Below are positions 26,262-38,213 of a DNA stretch of 64,000 bases, piece by piece (within the stretch, counting starts at the first letter, position 1; the number at the start of each line of letters is the position of its first letter). Under the pieces are notes generated by a model that ran no database searches, was not told where the DNA came from, and was given only the letters and a program-made list of their open reading frames with translations. The position numbers were made by a program, and so were the translations under genes. The stretch is from Arthrobacter sp. ISL-65. Lineage in GTDB: Bacteria; Actinomycetota; Actinomycetes; Actinomycetales; Micrococcaceae. Where the stretch lies: the NCBI RefSeq assembly GCF_018613795.1, contig NZ_JAGGPN010000015.1, forward strand, positions 62,001-126,000, given 5' to 3'.

Positions 26262-28163
26262 ATGAGCAAAGGATCGCCCATCAGCCCCTCGCTGATGGCT
26301 TCAAAGTCCGCTGGAGCCGCCAAGGCTCCGGATCGCGTCGACAAGCCGGCTGAGGCCGGGGTCGACATTGCTGCAGCCGCCTCTCCTGTCCTTGGGCCGA
26401 ACAACGTCGTACCCCCGACGGTGATGACCGGCTCAGAAGCAATTGTCCGTTCGCTCGAAGAACTCGGCGTCGACGACATTTTCGGTTTGCCCGGTGGCGC
26501 GATCCTGCCCACCTACGACCCCTTGATGGCCTCCAAAATGAACCACGTTCTGGTCCGTCACGAACAGGGAGCTGGCCACGCCGCGCAAGGCTACGCCATG
26601 GTCACCGGGCGGGTGGGCGTCTGCATCGCCACCTCGGGCCCGGGTGCCACCAACCTCGTCACCGCCATCATGGATGCGCACATGGATTCCGTTCCGCTCG
26701 TGGCCATCACCGGCCAGGTCTCCAGCGGGGTGATCGGCACCGATGCCTTCCAAGAAGCCGACATCGTGGGCATCACCATGCCCATCACCAAGCACTCGTT
26801 CCTGGTGACGGATCCCAACGACATTCCCCACGTCATGGCCGAGGCCTTCCATCTCGCCTCGACCGGACGTCCGGGCCCGGTCCTGGTTGACATCGCCAAG
26901 GACGCCCAGCAGGGGCAGATGACGTTCTCCTGGCCGCCCAAGATCGACCTGCCGGGCTACCGTCCGGTGGTTCGTGGCCACAACAAGCAGGTCCGCGAGG
27001 CGGCAAAGCTGATCGCCGCCGCCAGCAAGCCGGTGCTGTACGTGGGCGGCGGTGTGGTCAAGGCCCACGCCGCGGCTGAGCTCCGCGAGCTGGCCGAACT
27101 GACCGGTGCACCAGTGGTCACCACGCTTATGGCCCGTGGTGTCTTCCCGGATTCACACCCGCAGCATGTGGGAATGCCCGGCATGCACGGCACGGTTTCC
27201 GCCGTGACCGCACTGCAGCAGGCGGACCTCCTGGTGACCCTGGGTGCGCGCTTTGACGACCGCGTCACCGGCGTCCTGAAGACCTTCGCGCCCAACGCCA
27301 AGGTCATCCACGCCGACATCGACCCCGCGGAAATCTCCAAAAACCGCACGGCCGACGTTCCCATCGTGGGCTCGGTGAAGGAAATCATTCCGGAACTGAC
27401 GGAAGCCGTCCGGACCCAGTTCGGCACCACCGGAACACCGGACCTGGCCAACTGGTGGGCCTTCCTGAACAACCTGAAGGACACCTACCCGCTGGGCTGG
27501 ACCGAACCCGAGGACGGCCTGACTGCACCGCAGCGGGTCATCGAGCGCATCGGCGCCCTGACCGGCCCCGAGGCCATCTACGTTGCCGGTGTGGGACAGC
27601 ACCAGATGTGGGCTGCGCAGTTCATCAAATACGAGCGTCCGCATGCCTGGCTGAACTCCGGCGGTGCCGGCACCATGGGCTACGCCGTTCCGGCCGCCAT
27701 GGGCGCCAAGGTGGGCGAACCGGACCGTGTGGTCTGGGCCATCGACGGCGACGGCTGCTTCCAGATGACCAACCAGGAACTGGCCACCTGCGCCATCAAC
27801 AACATCCCCATCAAGGTTGCTGTCATCAACAACTCCTCGCTGGGCATGGTGCGGCAGTGGCAGACCCTCTTCTACGAGGGCCGCTACTCCAACACAGACC
27901 TGAACACCGGCCACGAGACCATCCGGATCCCTGACTTCGTCAAACTCGGCGAGGCCTACGGCTGCGCGTCCTTCCGGTGCGAGCGGGACGAGGACATCGA
28001 CGCAACAATCCAGAAGGCACTGGAAATCAATGACCGCCCCGTGGTCATCGACTTCGTGGTCAGCCCCGACTCCATGGTGTGGCCGATGGTGCCCGCCGGG
28101 GTCAGCAACGACCAGATCCAGGTTGCCCGCAACATGACCCCGGAATGGGAAGAGGAGGACTGA
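26262..28163 (+). CDS. ilvB: Acetolactate synthase large (catalytic) subunit
   Basis: This 633-aa thiamine-diphosphate enzyme condenses two pyruvates to acetolactate, or pyruvate with 2-ketobutyrate, the first common step of branched-chain amino acid synthesis. The cofactor-activating glutamate is in [14 protein letters not shown] near residue 100. The diphosphate motif [19 protein letters not shown]...VAVINN is near residue 496. About 45 residues of Ala/Lys-rich N-terminal extension precede the catalytic core. The ATG follows GGAAGAG. The gene lies behind a leader-peptide attenuator and is followed 2 bp later by the regulatory subunit gene. Confidence 0.97.
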   Translation: MSKGSPISPSLMASKSAGAAKAPDRVDKPAEAGVDIAAAASPVLGPNNVVPPTVMTGSEAIVRSLEELGVDDIFGLPGGAILPTYDPLMASKMNHVLVRHEQGAGHAAQGYAMVTGRVGVCIATSGPGATNLVTAIMDAHMDSVPLVAITGQVSSGVIGTDAFQEADIVGITMPITKHSFLVTDPNDIPHVMAEAFHLASTGRPGPVLVDIAKDAQQGQMTFSWPPKIDLPGYRPVVRGHNKQVREAAKLIAAASKPVLYVGGGVVKAHAAAELRELAELTGAPVVTTLMARGVFPDSHPQHVGMPGMHGTVSAVTALQQADLLVTLGARFDDRVTGVLKTFAPNAKVIHADIDPAEISKNRTADVPIVGSVKEIIPELTEAVRTQFGTTGTPDLANWWAFLNNLKDTYPLGWTEPEDGLTAPQRVIERIGALTGPEAIYVAGVGQHQMWAAQFIKYERPHAWLNSGGAGTMGYAVPAAMGAKVGEPDRVVWAIDGDGCFQMTNQELATCAINNIPIKVAVINNSSLGMVRQWQTLFYEGRYSNTDLNTGHETIRIPDFVKLGEAYGCASFRCERDEDIDATIQKALEINDRPVVIDFVVSPDSMVWPMVPAGVSNDQIQVARNMTPEWEEED

Positions 28164-28165
28164 TC

Positions 28166-29778
<1,613 letters not shown>

Positions 29779-29805
29779 GGCTGAGCCCTTCACAGCACGA
29801 CAGTG

Positions 29806-29841
29806 AGGCCGGGTTCACACTTAACAATGTGAGCCCGGCCT
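29806..29841 (+). terminator. Terminator of the ilvBNC operon
   Basis: AGGCCGGGTTCACAC and GTGAGCCCGGCCT form a stem interrupted by one mismatch, 28 bp after the ilvC stop. Confidence 0.75.
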
Positions 29842-29895
29842 TGCCGTACGCCTAGACTTTAGGTACCCCCAGGACTTCAACGCAGAGGATCAGCT

Positions 29896-31485
29896 GTGTC
29901 AAAACCCGTAGTACTGCTCGCCGAAGAACTTTCGCCCGCCACCATCGAGGCCCTTGGCCCGGACTTTGAAATCCGCCAGACCGACGGCGCCGATCGTTCC
30001 CAGCTGCTCTCTGCCATCGAGGACGTTGACGCCATCCTGGTCCGCTCCGCCACGAAGGTGGACGCCGAGGCCATTGCCGCCGCGAAGAACCTGAAGGTCA
30101 TCGCGCGTGCCGGCGTCGGGCTGGACAACGTCGACATCAAGGCTGCCACCCAGGCCGGTGTCATGGTGGTCAACGCCCCGACGTCGAACATCGTTTCCGC
30201 CGCGGAACTGACCGTTGGCCACATCCTGAGCCTGGCCCGCCACATCCCGCAGGCCAGCGCCGCCCTGAAGGACGGCGAGTGGAAGCGCTCCAAGTACACC
30301 GGCATCGAACTGTTCGAAAAGAAGATCGGCATCATCGGCCTGGGCCGCATCGGCGCCCTGGTCGCCGCCCGCCTCCAGGGCTTCGACACCGAGATCCTCG
30401 CGTTCGACCCCTACATCACCTCTGCCCGCGCCGCCCAGCTCGGCGTGAAGCTCGTCACCCTGGACGAGCTGCTCGCGCAGTCTGACTTCATCACCATCCA
30501 CATGCCCAAGACGCCGGAAACGGTCGGCATGCTCGGAGCTGACGCCTTCAAGAAGATGAAGAGCACGGCCTACGTGGTGAACGTGGCCCGCGGCGGCCTC
30601 GTGGACGAGGAAGCCCTCTACACCGCGCTGCAGGACCGCCAGATTGCCGGCGCCGCCGTGGACGTCTTCGTCCAGGAGCCCAGCACCGACCTGCCGTTCT
30701 TCAAGCTGGACAATGTTGTGGTCACCCCGCACCTGGGCGCGTCAACGGACGAGGCACAGGAAAAGGCCGGCGTTTCCGTCGCGAAGTCGGTCCGCCTCGC
30801 CCTCGCGGGGGAACTGGTTCCGGACGCCGTGAACGTTGCCGGCGGCCTGATCGCCCCCGACGTCCGCCCCGGCATCCCGCTGATCGAGAAGCTGGGCCGC
30901 ATCTTCACGGCGCTGACCCACGCCTCCGTGACCCAGATCGACGTCGAGGTGGCCGGCGAAATCGCCGCGCTTGACGTCAAGGTCCTGGAGCTTGCCGCCC
31001 TCAAGGGGATCTTCGCCGACGTCGTCACCGAGCAGGTGTCCTACGTCAACGCCCCCGTGATCGCAGAGCAGCGCGGCATCAACGTCCGCCTTATCACCAC
31101 CCCCGAGGCCGAGGACTACCGCAACGTGCTGACGCTGCGCGGCGCCCTGAGCGACGGCGCGCAGATCTCCGTGGCCGGCACCCTGACCGGTCCCAAGCAG
31201 GTGCAGAAGCTCGTCGGCGTGAACGGCTACGACGTCGAGATCCCCATCAGCGAGCACCTCGTGGTGGTCTCCTACGCGGACCGTCCTGGCGTCATCGGCA
31301 CCATCGGCCACATCCTGGGCATGAACAACATCAACATCGGCGGCATGCAGGTGGCACGGAGCGCGGAGGGCGGCCAGGTCCTGGCGCTGCTCACCATCGA
31401 CAGCTCCGTCCCGCAGCAGGTGCTGGACGCCATCAAGGCCGGCATCGGTGCCGAGATGGTGCGCGAAGTGGACCTCGAGGACTAG
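29896..31485 (+). CDS. serA: D-3-phosphoglycerate dehydrogenase
   Basis: This 529-aa enzyme oxidises 3-phosphoglycerate to 3-phosphohydroxypyruvate, committing carbon to serine. The nucleotide fold GIIGLGRIGALVAARL and the catalytic blocks VNVARGGLVDEEAL and TPHLGAST are present. Beyond the catalytic core it carries the extra substrate-binding domain and a C-terminal ACT domain (DRPGVIGTIGHILGMNNINIGGMQVARS), the long actinobacterial form subject to serine inhibition. The start is GTG at 29896 behind AGAGGAT. It is probably monocistronic: a terminator lies before it and a stem-loop after it. Confidence 0.96.
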   Translation: MSKPVVLLAEELSPATIEALGPDFEIRQTDGADRSQLLSAIEDVDAILVRSATKVDAEAIAAAKNLKVIARAGVGLDNVDIKAATQAGVMVVNAPTSNIVSAAELTVGHILSLARHIPQASAALKDGEWKRSKYTGIELFEKKIGIIGLGRIGALVAARLQGFDTEILAFDPYITSARAAQLGVKLVTLDELLAQSDFITIHMPKTPETVGMLGADAFKKMKSTAYVVNVARGGLVDEEALYTALQDRQIAGAAVDVFVQEPSTDLPFFKLDNVVVTPHLGASTDEAQEKAGVSVAKSVRLALAGELVPDAVNVAGGLIAPDVRPGIPLIEKLGRIFTALTHASVTQIDVEVAGEIAALDVKVLELAALKGIFADVVTEQVSYVNAPVIAEQRGINVRLITTPEAEDYRNVLTLRGALSDGAQISVAGTLTGPKQVQKLVGVNGYDVEIPISEHLVVVSYADRPGVIGTIGHILGMNNINIGGMQVARSAEGGQVLALLTIDSSVPQQVLDAIKAGIGAEMVREVDLED

Positions 31486-31524
31486 TCCGACGAACACCGG
31501 CCGGCACCGGCCAGGTCCCCAACG

Positions 31525-31559
31525 CGGGGTGAACTCCTTGTCCCCTGGAGTTCGCCCCG
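31525..31559 (+). terminator. Stem-loop after serA
   Basis: CGGGGTGAACTCC pairs with GGAGTTCGCCCCG around a 9-nt loop, 40 bp after the serA stop. There is no U-run, so it may be only a partial terminator. A second dyad, CCGGCCAA/TTGGCCGG, overlaps its end at 31557-31578. Confidence 0.6.
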
Positions 31560-31584
31560 GCCAAGTATGATTGGCCGGTCTGCG

Positions 31585-31590
31585 TACAAT
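31585..31590 (+). promoter_or_regulatory. -10 box upstream of the FtsX-like permease gene
   Basis: TACAAT is a near-consensus -10 hexamer in the 231-bp spacer before the permease start, giving a 5' UTR of about 120 nt. No strong -35 is seen. Confidence 0.45.
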
Positions 31591-31716
31591 AGCTAGGTTC
31601 GAATTTAAGGATCCAGCCGGCAGGCCGGCCAATACTTTTTGCACGCCCGCAAGGGACACCCCCACATTCTGCGGTCATCGTGGCGTGCGCACGCAATCCA
31701 GGTTTCAGGGAGCCCA

Positions 31717-34512
31717 ATGAACGCCGTCCAGAGGTTCATCAGAAGCAAAGTGCTGCTGCTAACCGCTGCAATTCTGATCTTCGCCATGTGCCTGTCCGTC
31801 CTCGTCCAGACCCAGTCGCAGGCAGCGCTGAACCGGACCGTGGACCAGAACTCGCGCGGGCTCTACGACATCCTGGTGCAGGCCAAGGCGGGCTCCGACG
31901 GTTCGCTTATGCAGCCCGAGATTGCCACGGGTCAGGGCGGCGTCAGCTTTGACCAGCTGCAGAAGATCCGGGATCTGTCCGGCACCTCTGTTGCTGCGCC
32001 CATCAGCCTGGTCTCGCGCGTGACGCAGAACCTCGAGACGCCGCGCCTGGAGGCCATGGACTACCTGGGCTTTAACGCCGGACTCGTTGGCACCGCGACC
32101 GCCGGGCAGCCCGGCGGCACCGATCCCAGCAAATGGCCGGAAGCGCAGTCCGTACTCAGCGACACCCCCAAGAAGTACCGCCTGACGGCCAGCGCCACGA
32201 GCTCCGACGGGTCCGCGCAGCACACCCTTTTCAAGTCCACTGCCGAGGGCAGCCTCGGCAAGGGCAAGCTCGTAGAGCAGCAGGTCGATGGAGGCAACAG
32301 CATCCAGATTGCCGGTCCCGATGGCGAGACCGGGATCAAGTTCCCGGCTCCGGCCGGCGGGTCCGAACACAACCTGTTCAACCTCACTGTTGCCCTGCCC
32401 ATGGCTCCGGAGGTCACGGAGTCCGTGGTCGCCGTCGACCCCGTTTCCGAGCGTGCCCTGCTGGGCACCTCCGGTGACTTCCTGGCACCGCTGGAGAAGG
32501 CACCACCGGCCGACGCCCGCAGCGCCGAGGCGGTTGGCCAGCACCTGGAGAGCCTCTTCACCACGGGCATTGGCATGAAGGAACTCGAGGAGGGCCCTGA
32601 CTTCCTTGGCGTGAAGCTCAAGTACTGGGCTCCCATCATGACCCAGTACCAGCAGGCCAAGCGCAACGGCCAGCTCACCGAGGATTCCCAGGCCATCCCG
32701 CTGATCGTCCGCTCCGGCACTTCGGTTGACCTGAAGTACTCCGTGAAAATCGAGGAGATCGACGACTCCGGAAACGTGGTCAAGGAAGTCGGCACCGCTG
32801 AGCGCTCCCTGGACAAGGACTACCTGCCCTTCGTCTCCAAGTCGCCCTTCGCGCTGTCCTGGCCCGGGTCCACGGATTACTCCGAGCTGCTCGGCAACTC
32901 GGCGAACTTCAGCCGCGGCCTCTACAGCCCCGCCACCTGGAGCACAAACTTCGCGTCCGCCCCCAAGTACACGGACGGTTCCACCGCAGGCAACGGTGCC
33001 GAGGACAAGACCGCCACCCCCGGCGAGTGGGTCACCGTGAACCGCCTGCCGGAGAAGAGCGCCAACGGCGAGGCCGTAGACCAGACCCAGCGCAATCCCG
33101 TTGACGAGCGCTCCTACCGGGAGAACCTGGAAACGGGCAAGAAGCTGGCTACCCCGCTCGCCATGGTCTATGGCACCTTCGATCCCGCCGCCGTCCAGGA
33201 CGCGGCCGGGGACGTCAACCGGCTTCCGCTCGGCGGCTACGATCCCACGCCCATGACGCTGAGCAAGGATGCGCAGGGCAAGGACGTTGCGGACACCGCG
33301 CTCAAGCCCTCCCTGAGCGCCACCGGACTCGTCAGCCAGTCGGCCGGCGCCATCACCGACTACTACGGCCTGGCTGCTGCCCGCGGCTATGAGAAGAATG
33401 CCTCCGTTATCGACGCCGTCCGCGTGCGGGCCAGCGCCGCCGGCAGCTGGAAGCAGGTCCAGCCTGAGGTGGACAAGCTTGCCACCGAGATCCGGGACAT
33501 GGGTCTTGAAGCCACGGTGGTGGCCGGTTCTGCCCGCGAGGATGCCAACATCTTCGTTCCCGGCTACTCCAAGGACGACGCCGGCAAGGAGTCCGCCCTT
33601 GGGACTGTCCAGCAGTCGTGGGTCAGGCAGAACGCGGCCGACGCCGTTGCCGGCTCGCTCACGGCGACGAACCTGACGCTGCTGTTCCTCACGCTCTGCG
33701 GTGCCGCGCTGCTGACCGGTGCCTCTACTGTCAGCTACGTGCGGCTGCGCCGCAGTGAGGCCGGCACGCTGCGCGCCATGGGCTGGACCCAGCGCCGCAT
33801 CCGGTCCTGGGTGCTGGAGGAGTTTGCCGTCGGCGCCGGGCTGCTGGCCGTGGCCGGAATAGTGCTTAGCCTCCTGAGCTGGAATATCGCCACCGCCATC
33901 GTCTCGGCGTCCGTGCTGGCCCTGTACCTCGGCGCGGCCTTCTTCGCCGCCCAGCAGCTGCGCCACCGCGAGGAAGTGAACCAGGAACCGCAGCACGATG
34001 AAAAGCTCATTGCCGTCGACTCGCCGCTGACCTTCGCGAACCGGCAGCTGGGCACGCACCGCTTCAACGCCATCTCGCTGGCCGTTGCCGTTGGCGTGTT
34101 CGGCTCGGCAGTCGGCGGCCTGATCGCCCTGCTGATCGACATTCCGCGTGCCGCCGGCGCCAGTGCGCTCAGCGGCCTGGCCGCCGCCAGCGTGGCCCTG
34201 CCGAGCATCATCCTTGGGCTGTCCGGCGTGGCGGTGGGACTCCTGCTCACACTGGTGACCGGGCGCTTCGAGCTGAAGGCCAAGCGACGGTACCTCGGCA
34301 CGCTGCAGGCGATGGGCTGGAACCCCGACATGCTGGGCCAGGTCCGCTTCTTCGAAAACGCCCTGGTGGGCGCGGTTGCCCTCCCGCTGGGTATCCTCGG
34401 CGCCCTGGGCATCGGCCTTGTTCTTGCCCCCTACGCCGCGCTGTGGGCAGCCGTGGCCGGGTTCGTGGCTGTTCTCTGCTGGATTCCGATTGCAACGAAA
34501 GTGGTCAAATGA
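31717..34512 (+). CDS. FtsX-like ABC exporter permease with large extracytoplasmic domain
   Basis: This 931-aa protein has one N-terminal membrane helix (SKVLLLTAAILIFAMCLSVLV), then about 620 residues predicted outside the membrane. A C-terminal membrane region follows (NLTLLFLTLCGAALLTGAS...), including the FtsX-family segment VRLRRSEAGTLRAMGWTQRRIRSWVLEEF and a second repeat LKAKRRYLGTLQAMGWNPDMLGQVRFFEN. The ATG at 31717 follows AGGGAG. Its stop overlaps the ATPase start (ATGA), so the two form a MacB/LolCDE-type mechanotransmission or export complex. The cargo is unknown. The outer domain is unusually long and not one I recognise. Confidence 0.88.
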   Translation: MNAVQRFIRSKVLLLTAAILIFAMCLSVLVQTQSQAALNRTVDQNSRGLYDILVQAKAGSDGSLMQPEIATGQGGVSFDQLQKIRDLSGTSVAAPISLVSRVTQNLETPRLEAMDYLGFNAGLVGTATAGQPGGTDPSKWPEAQSVLSDTPKKYRLTASATSSDGSAQHTLFKSTAEGSLGKGKLVEQQVDGGNSIQIAGPDGETGIKFPAPAGGSEHNLFNLTVALPMAPEVTESVVAVDPVSERALLGTSGDFLAPLEKAPPADARSAEAVGQHLESLFTTGIGMKELEEGPDFLGVKLKYWAPIMTQYQQAKRNGQLTEDSQAIPLIVRSGTSVDLKYSVKIEEIDDSGNVVKEVGTAERSLDKDYLPFVSKSPFALSWPGSTDYSELLGNSANFSRGLYSPATWSTNFASAPKYTDGSTAGNGAEDKTATPGEWVTVNRLPEKSANGEAVDQTQRNPVDERSYRENLETGKKLATPLAMVYGTFDPAAVQDAAGDVNRLPLGGYDPTPMTLSKDAQGKDVADTALKPSLSATGLVSQSAGAITDYYGLAAARGYEKNASVIDAVRVRASAAGSWKQVQPEVDKLATEIRDMGLEATVVAGSAREDANIFVPGYSKDDAGKESALGTVQQSWVRQNAADAVAGSLTATNLTLLFLTLCGAALLTGASTVSYVRLRRSEAGTLRAMGWTQRRIRSWVLEEFAVGAGLLAVAGIVLSLLSWNIATAIVSASVLALYLGAAFFAAQQLRHREEVNQEPQHDEKLIAVDSPLTFANRQLGTHRFNAISLAVAVGVFGSAVGGLIALLIDIPRAAGASALSGLAAASVALPSIILGLSGVAVGLLLTLVTGRFELKAKRRYLGTLQAMGWNPDMLGQVRFFENALVGAVALPLGILGALGIGLVLAPYAALWAAVAGFVAVLCWIPIATKVVK

Positions 34513-35264
34513 CTAACGACCTGAACCTTCGCCGCGTGCGCGGGAACAATGAGGCTGTAACCCCGGTTCAGACCCGGGCCAACACCATCGTCAAGGAAGC
34601 CGACCACGCCACCCCGCTGGAGCTGAGCAACATCACCATCCGCTACGGCGGAGGCAAGAACGGTTCCGACGCCGTCAGCGTCGTGGAGGGTTTTGACCTC
34701 ACCCTGAACGCGGGGGAGATGCACTGCGTGGCGGGCCGAAGCGGCTCGGGCAAGACCAGCATCCTGACCGTCGGAGCGGGCCTGACCCTGCCGACGTCGG
34801 GCCGGGTGCTGTGGGAGGGCGATTCGCTCGAATCCATGAGCGACGACGAGATCGCCGACCGCCGTCGTGCCCTGATCGGCTATGTTGACCAGGGCGGTGC
34901 CCTGATCGACGGCATGAGCGCGCTTGAAAACGTTCTCCTTCCGGCGGTTCCGGACGGCGAGGTGGAGCAGCGGCGTGAGATGGCCAAAGACCTGCTGGAC
35001 CTCGTGGGCCTCGGCCGCCGCATGCGGCACCGTCCCGAGCAGCTCTCCGGCGGTGAGCGCCAGCGCGTCGCTATCGCCCGCGCCCTGATCCTGGGCACCC
35101 GCGTCCTGGTGGTGGACGAGCCCACGGCGAGCCTGGACCGGGCCTCCGCCAACCGCATCATCAGCATCCTCAAGGACACAACGTCTGACGGCATTGCAGT
35201 CCTCGTGGCGTCACATGATCACGAACTGGTCCGGCTGAGCGATACGCTGACCGAACTGATCTAA
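34509..35264 (+). CDS. ABC transporter ATP-binding protein (MacB/LolD-like)
   Basis: This 251-aa ATPase has Walker A GRSGSGKTSILT, signature LSGGERQRVAIARALILGTRVLVVDEPTASLD and H-loop VLVASHDHELV. It overlaps the FtsX-like permease gene by 4 bp and must be its motor. About 40 hydrophilic residues precede the ATPase core. It is followed 36 bp later by metG. Confidence 0.94.
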   Translation: MTNDLNLRRVRGNNEAVTPVQTRANTIVKEADHATPLELSNITIRYGGGKNGSDAVSVVEGFDLTLNAGEMHCVAGRSGSGKTSILTVGAGLTLPTSGRVLWEGDSLESMSDDEIADRRRALIGYVDQGGALIDGMSALENVLLPAVPDGEVEQRREMAKDLLDLVGLGRRMRHRPEQLSGGERQRVAIARALILGTRVLVVDEPTASLDRASANRIISILKDTTSDGIAVLVASHDHELVRLSDTLTELI

Positions 35265-35287
35265 GATTCATCCCTCCGCACTAAAGG

Positions 35288-35293
35288 TAACGT
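35288..35293 (+). promoter_or_regulatory. Possible -10 box of metG
   Basis: TAACGT ends 7 nt before the GTG start at 35301 and no ribosome site intervenes, as expected for a leaderless message. Confidence 0.4.
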
Positions 35294-35300
35294 TCCGCCC

Positions 35301-36860
35301 GTGACTTCCTCAGACAAGAGCCCCTTCTACATCACTACGGCCATCACCTACCCGAACGGCGTGCCGCACATCGGCCACGCCTACGAGTACATCGCCACTG
35401 ATGCAATGGCCCGGTTCAAGCGGCTCGATGGCTACGACGTGAAGTTCCTGACCGGCACGGACGAGCACGGGCTGAAGATTGCGCAGACGGCGGAGAAGGA
35501 AGGCGTCTCGCCCAAGGAACTGGTGGACCGGAACGCGGAAATCTACAAAGCCGCGCACGCCGCCCTCGGCATCAGCTACGACCGGTTCATCCGCACCACG
35601 GACGCAGACCACTACACCGCCTCGCAGGCCATCTGGAAGAAGATGGAAGCCAACGGGGACATCTACCTGTCCAAGTATGAGGGCTGGTACTCCGTGCGGG
35701 ACGAGGCCTACTACGGTGAAGACGACACCGTAGTGAAGGAGGACGGCGCCCGGTACACCAAGGAGACCGACACCCCGGTGACCTGGACCGCCGAGGAAAG
35801 CTACTTCTTCCGGCTGTCCGCCTACCAGGACAAGCTGCTGGCTCTGTACGAGGCACAGCCGGAGTTCGGCGCGCCGCAGTCCCGGTTCAACGAGGTCATC
35901 AGCTTCGTTAAGCGCGGCCTCGAGGACCTGTCCATCAGCCGCACCACCTTCGACTGGGGGGTGCCCGTCCCCGGCGATGAAAAGCACGTCATGTACGTGT
36001 GGGTGGACGCCCTGACCAACTACCTCACCGGCGCAGGCTACCCGGACGTGGAATCCGAGTCGTTCAAGCGGTACTGGCCGGCCGATGTCCACATCATCGG
36101 CAAGGACATCTCGCGCTTCCATGCCATCTACTGGCCGGCCTTCCTCATGAGCGCCGGTCTTGAGCTGCCCAAGCGGGTCATGATCCACGGGTTCCTGCAC
36201 AACAACGGCGTCAAGATGTCCAAGTCCCTGGGCAACGTCGTTGCCCCGGCGGACTTCGTGGCCCAGTACGGCCTGGACCAGGTCCGGTTCTTCTTCCTCC
36301 GCGAGGTCCCGTTCGGCGCGGACGGCAGCTACAACCACGAGGCCATCGTTGGCCGGATGAACTCGGACCTGGCGAACAACTTCGGAAACCTGGCGCAGCG
36401 CTCACTGTCCATGGTGGCCAAGAACTGCGAGGGCCGGGTACCCGTGCCGGGCGCGTTCACGGACGCGGACGCTGCCATCCTCGGCCAGGCCAACGCGCTG
36501 CTGGAGCAGGCACGTGCGGCCTTCGAAAAGCAGGAGTTCAGCCGTGCCCTCGAGGCGATCTGGACGGTACTGGGGGACACCAACGCGTACTTCGCCGAGC
36601 AGGCACCCTGGGTGCTGCGGAAGACCGACGTCGAACGCATGCAGACGGTGCTGTACGTGACCCTCGAGGTGCTGCGCATCGTCTCGATCCTTGCCCAGCC
36701 GGTCATGCCCACCGCCTCCGCCTCGCTGCTCGGGTGCCTCGGCCAGCCGGAAGGAGCGGCCCGGGAGTTCTCGGCCATCTCGACCCCGATCGTCGCGGGC
36801 ACCGACCTGCCCGCCCCCGCGCCGGTGTTCCCGAAGTACGAGGAACCCGCGGACGCCTAG
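35301..36860 (+). CDS. metG: Methionyl-tRNA synthetase
   Basis: This 519-aa class I synthetase charges tRNA-Met. The HIGH motif is in [24 protein letters not shown] is in [12 protein letters not shown] near residue 302, and [14 protein letters not shown] is typical. The zinc-knuckle cysteines of the long form are absent, placing it in the short form without zinc fingers. The start is GTG at 35301, apparently leaderless. The intergenic region after it carries an unusual repeat cluster. Confidence 0.96.
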   Translation: MTSSDKSPFYITTAITYPNGVPHIGHAYEYIATDAMARFKRLDGYDVKFLTGTDEHGLKIAQTAEKEGVSPKELVDRNAEIYKAAHAALGISYDRFIRTTDADHYTASQAIWKKMEANGDIYLSKYEGWYSVRDEAYYGEDDTVVKEDGARYTKETDTPVTWTAEESYFFRLSAYQDKLLALYEAQPEFGAPQSRFNEVISFVKRGLEDLSISRTTFDWGVPVPGDEKHVMYVWVDALTNYLTGAGYPDVESESFKRYWPADVHIIGKDISRFHAIYWPAFLMSAGLELPKRVMIHGFLHNNGVKMSKSLGNVVAPADFVAQYGLDQVRFFFLREVPFGADGSYNHEAIVGRMNSDLANNFGNLAQRSLSMVAKNCEGRVPVPGAFTDADAAILGQANALLEQARAAFEKQEFSRALEAIWTVLGDTNAYFAEQAPWVLRKTDVERMQTVLYVTLEVLRIVSILAQPVMPTASASLLGCLGQPEGAAREFSAISTPIVAGTDLPAPAPVFPKYEEPADA

Positions 36861-36861
36861 G

Positions 36862-36996
36862 ACGCTTCCTCACGTCCTGCAGGTTTTCTCCAAACGCTTC
36901 CTCACTTTCTTTCGGAAAGTGAGGAAGCGTTTGTGTTTGGGCGGCGAAAGTTGAGGGAGCGTCTGGAATTGGGCCGCGAGAGCTGAGGGAGCGTCG
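36862..36996. repeat. Cluster of GAGGRAGCG-type repeats with a long hairpin
   Basis: A short motif occurs five times between metG and leuB: CGCTTCCTCAC at 36863 and 36895, its complement GTGAGGAAGCG at 36919, and TGAGGGAGCGTC at 36952 and 36983. The second and third copies form a perfect 19-bp stem with a 5-nt loop (36891-36933), which probably terminates metG. The last two copies sit in a direct repeat of about 31 bp. Confidence 0.75.
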
Positions 36997-37023
36997 CGTC
37001 CGGCGACCGAATAGTGAGACGGC

Positions 37024-37054
37024 TTGACCAGAATGTGGATGGTTTGGCTACCCT
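37024..37054 (+). promoter_or_regulatory. Promoter of leuB; leaderless start predicted
   Basis: TTGACC (37024-37029) and TACCCT (37049-37054) are separated by 19 bp. The -10 ends 6 nt before the ATG at 37061 and there is no ribosome binding site, so the transcript probably begins at the start codon. Confidence 0.5.
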
Positions 37055-37060
37055 GAAAAT

Positions 37061-38113
37061 ATGAGCGCATCTACCATCAATCTCGCTGTCATCCCGGGCG
37101 ACGGCATTGGCCCGGAGGTCATCGCCGAAGCCCTGAAGGTTCTCGAAAAGGTCGTGGCCGCCGAGGGCGTCACCCTTGACCAGACCCACTACAAGCTCGG
37201 TGCCCAGCACTGGCTTGAGACCGGTGAGACCCTTCCGGAGGCTGTCCTCGAGGACCTGAAGTCGCGCGACGCCATCCTCTTCGGTGCCATCGGTGCAGCG
37301 CCGGGGGACACCCGCATCCCGTCCGGGCTGATCGAACGCGAACTGCTCCTCAAGCTGCGCTTCAGCCTTGACCACTATGTCAACCTGCGCCCCTCACGGC
37401 TCTACGGGACCGTGGGCAGCCCGCTGGCTGAACCGGGCAACATCGATTTCATTGTTGTCCGTGAAGGGACCGAGGGCCCCTACGTGGGCAACGGCGGCAC
37501 CCTGCGCGGCGGCACGCCCCACGAGGTGGCCACCGAGGTTTCCCTGAACACTGCCTACGGCGTCGAGCGCGTGGTCCGGGACGCGTTCCGGCGTGCCAAC
37601 GAGCGCCCGCGCAAGAAGCTGACGCTGGTCCACAAGCACAACGTGCTGGTCTTTGCCGGCCACCTCTGGAAGCGCACTGTCGAGGCCGTGGCCAAGGAAT
37701 TCCCCGAGGTCACCCACGACTACCTGCACATCGATGCGGCGACCATCTTCATGGTCACTGATCCCGCCCGCTTCGACGTCATCGTCACCGACAACCTCTT
37801 CGGCGACATCATCACCGACCTTGCTGCGGCCGTTACCGGCGGAATCGGCCTGGCCGCCTCGGGCAACATCAACATGGACCGCACGGCGCCGTCCATGTTC
37901 GAACCGGTCCACGGTTCCGCACCCGACATTGCCGGCCAGCAGAAGGCGGACCCCACCGCGGCAATCCTGTCCGCAGCCCTCCTCCTGGACCACCTGGGCT
38001 ACCCCGATGCGGCTCGGAGGATCGAGTCCGCGGTGGTGGCCGACGTCGAAAGCCGCAACGGCGAAGTGCGCAGCACCAGCGCCATCGGCGACGCCATCGC
38101 GGCGGCCGTTTAG
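37061..38113 (+). CDS. leuB: 3-isopropylmalate dehydrogenase
   Basis: This 350-aa enzyme oxidatively decarboxylates 3-isopropylmalate to 2-ketoisocaproate in leucine synthesis. Diagnostic blocks are [56 protein letters not shown] and [33 protein letters not shown]. It is not next to leuCD, which lie 12.5 kb downstream, so the leu pathway is split. The upstream promoter suggests its own unit. Confidence 0.97.
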   Translation: MSASTINLAVIPGDGIGPEVIAEALKVLEKVVAAEGVTLDQTHYKLGAQHWLETGETLPEAVLEDLKSRDAILFGAIGAAPGDTRIPSGLIERELLLKLRFSLDHYVNLRPSRLYGTVGSPLAEPGNIDFIVVREGTEGPYVGNGGTLRGGTPHEVATEVSLNTAYGVERVVRDAFRRANERPRKKLTLVHKHNVLVFAGHLWKRTVEAVAKEFPEVTHDYLHIDAATIFMVTDPARFDVIVTDNLFGDIITDLAAAVTGGIGLAASGNINMDRTAPSMFEPVHGSAPDIAGQQKADPTAAILSAALLLDHLGYPDAARRIESAVVADVESRNGEVRSTSAIGDAIAAAV

Positions 38114-38213
38114 CCTCCGCCAGCAGGCGTAAGCTTGACCTGAATTACCAATCGCTGCCGTGGTCCGATGCTGAACCACATTCAGATGCCAGGCAGCCGA
38201 CCGTGGAGGAACC

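Noticed and set aside
31759-34059. 766-codon minus-strand frame antisense to the FtsX-like permease
   Set aside because: It is an antisense shadow without motifs; the plus-strand permease has membrane helices, a ribosome site and a coupled ATPase.
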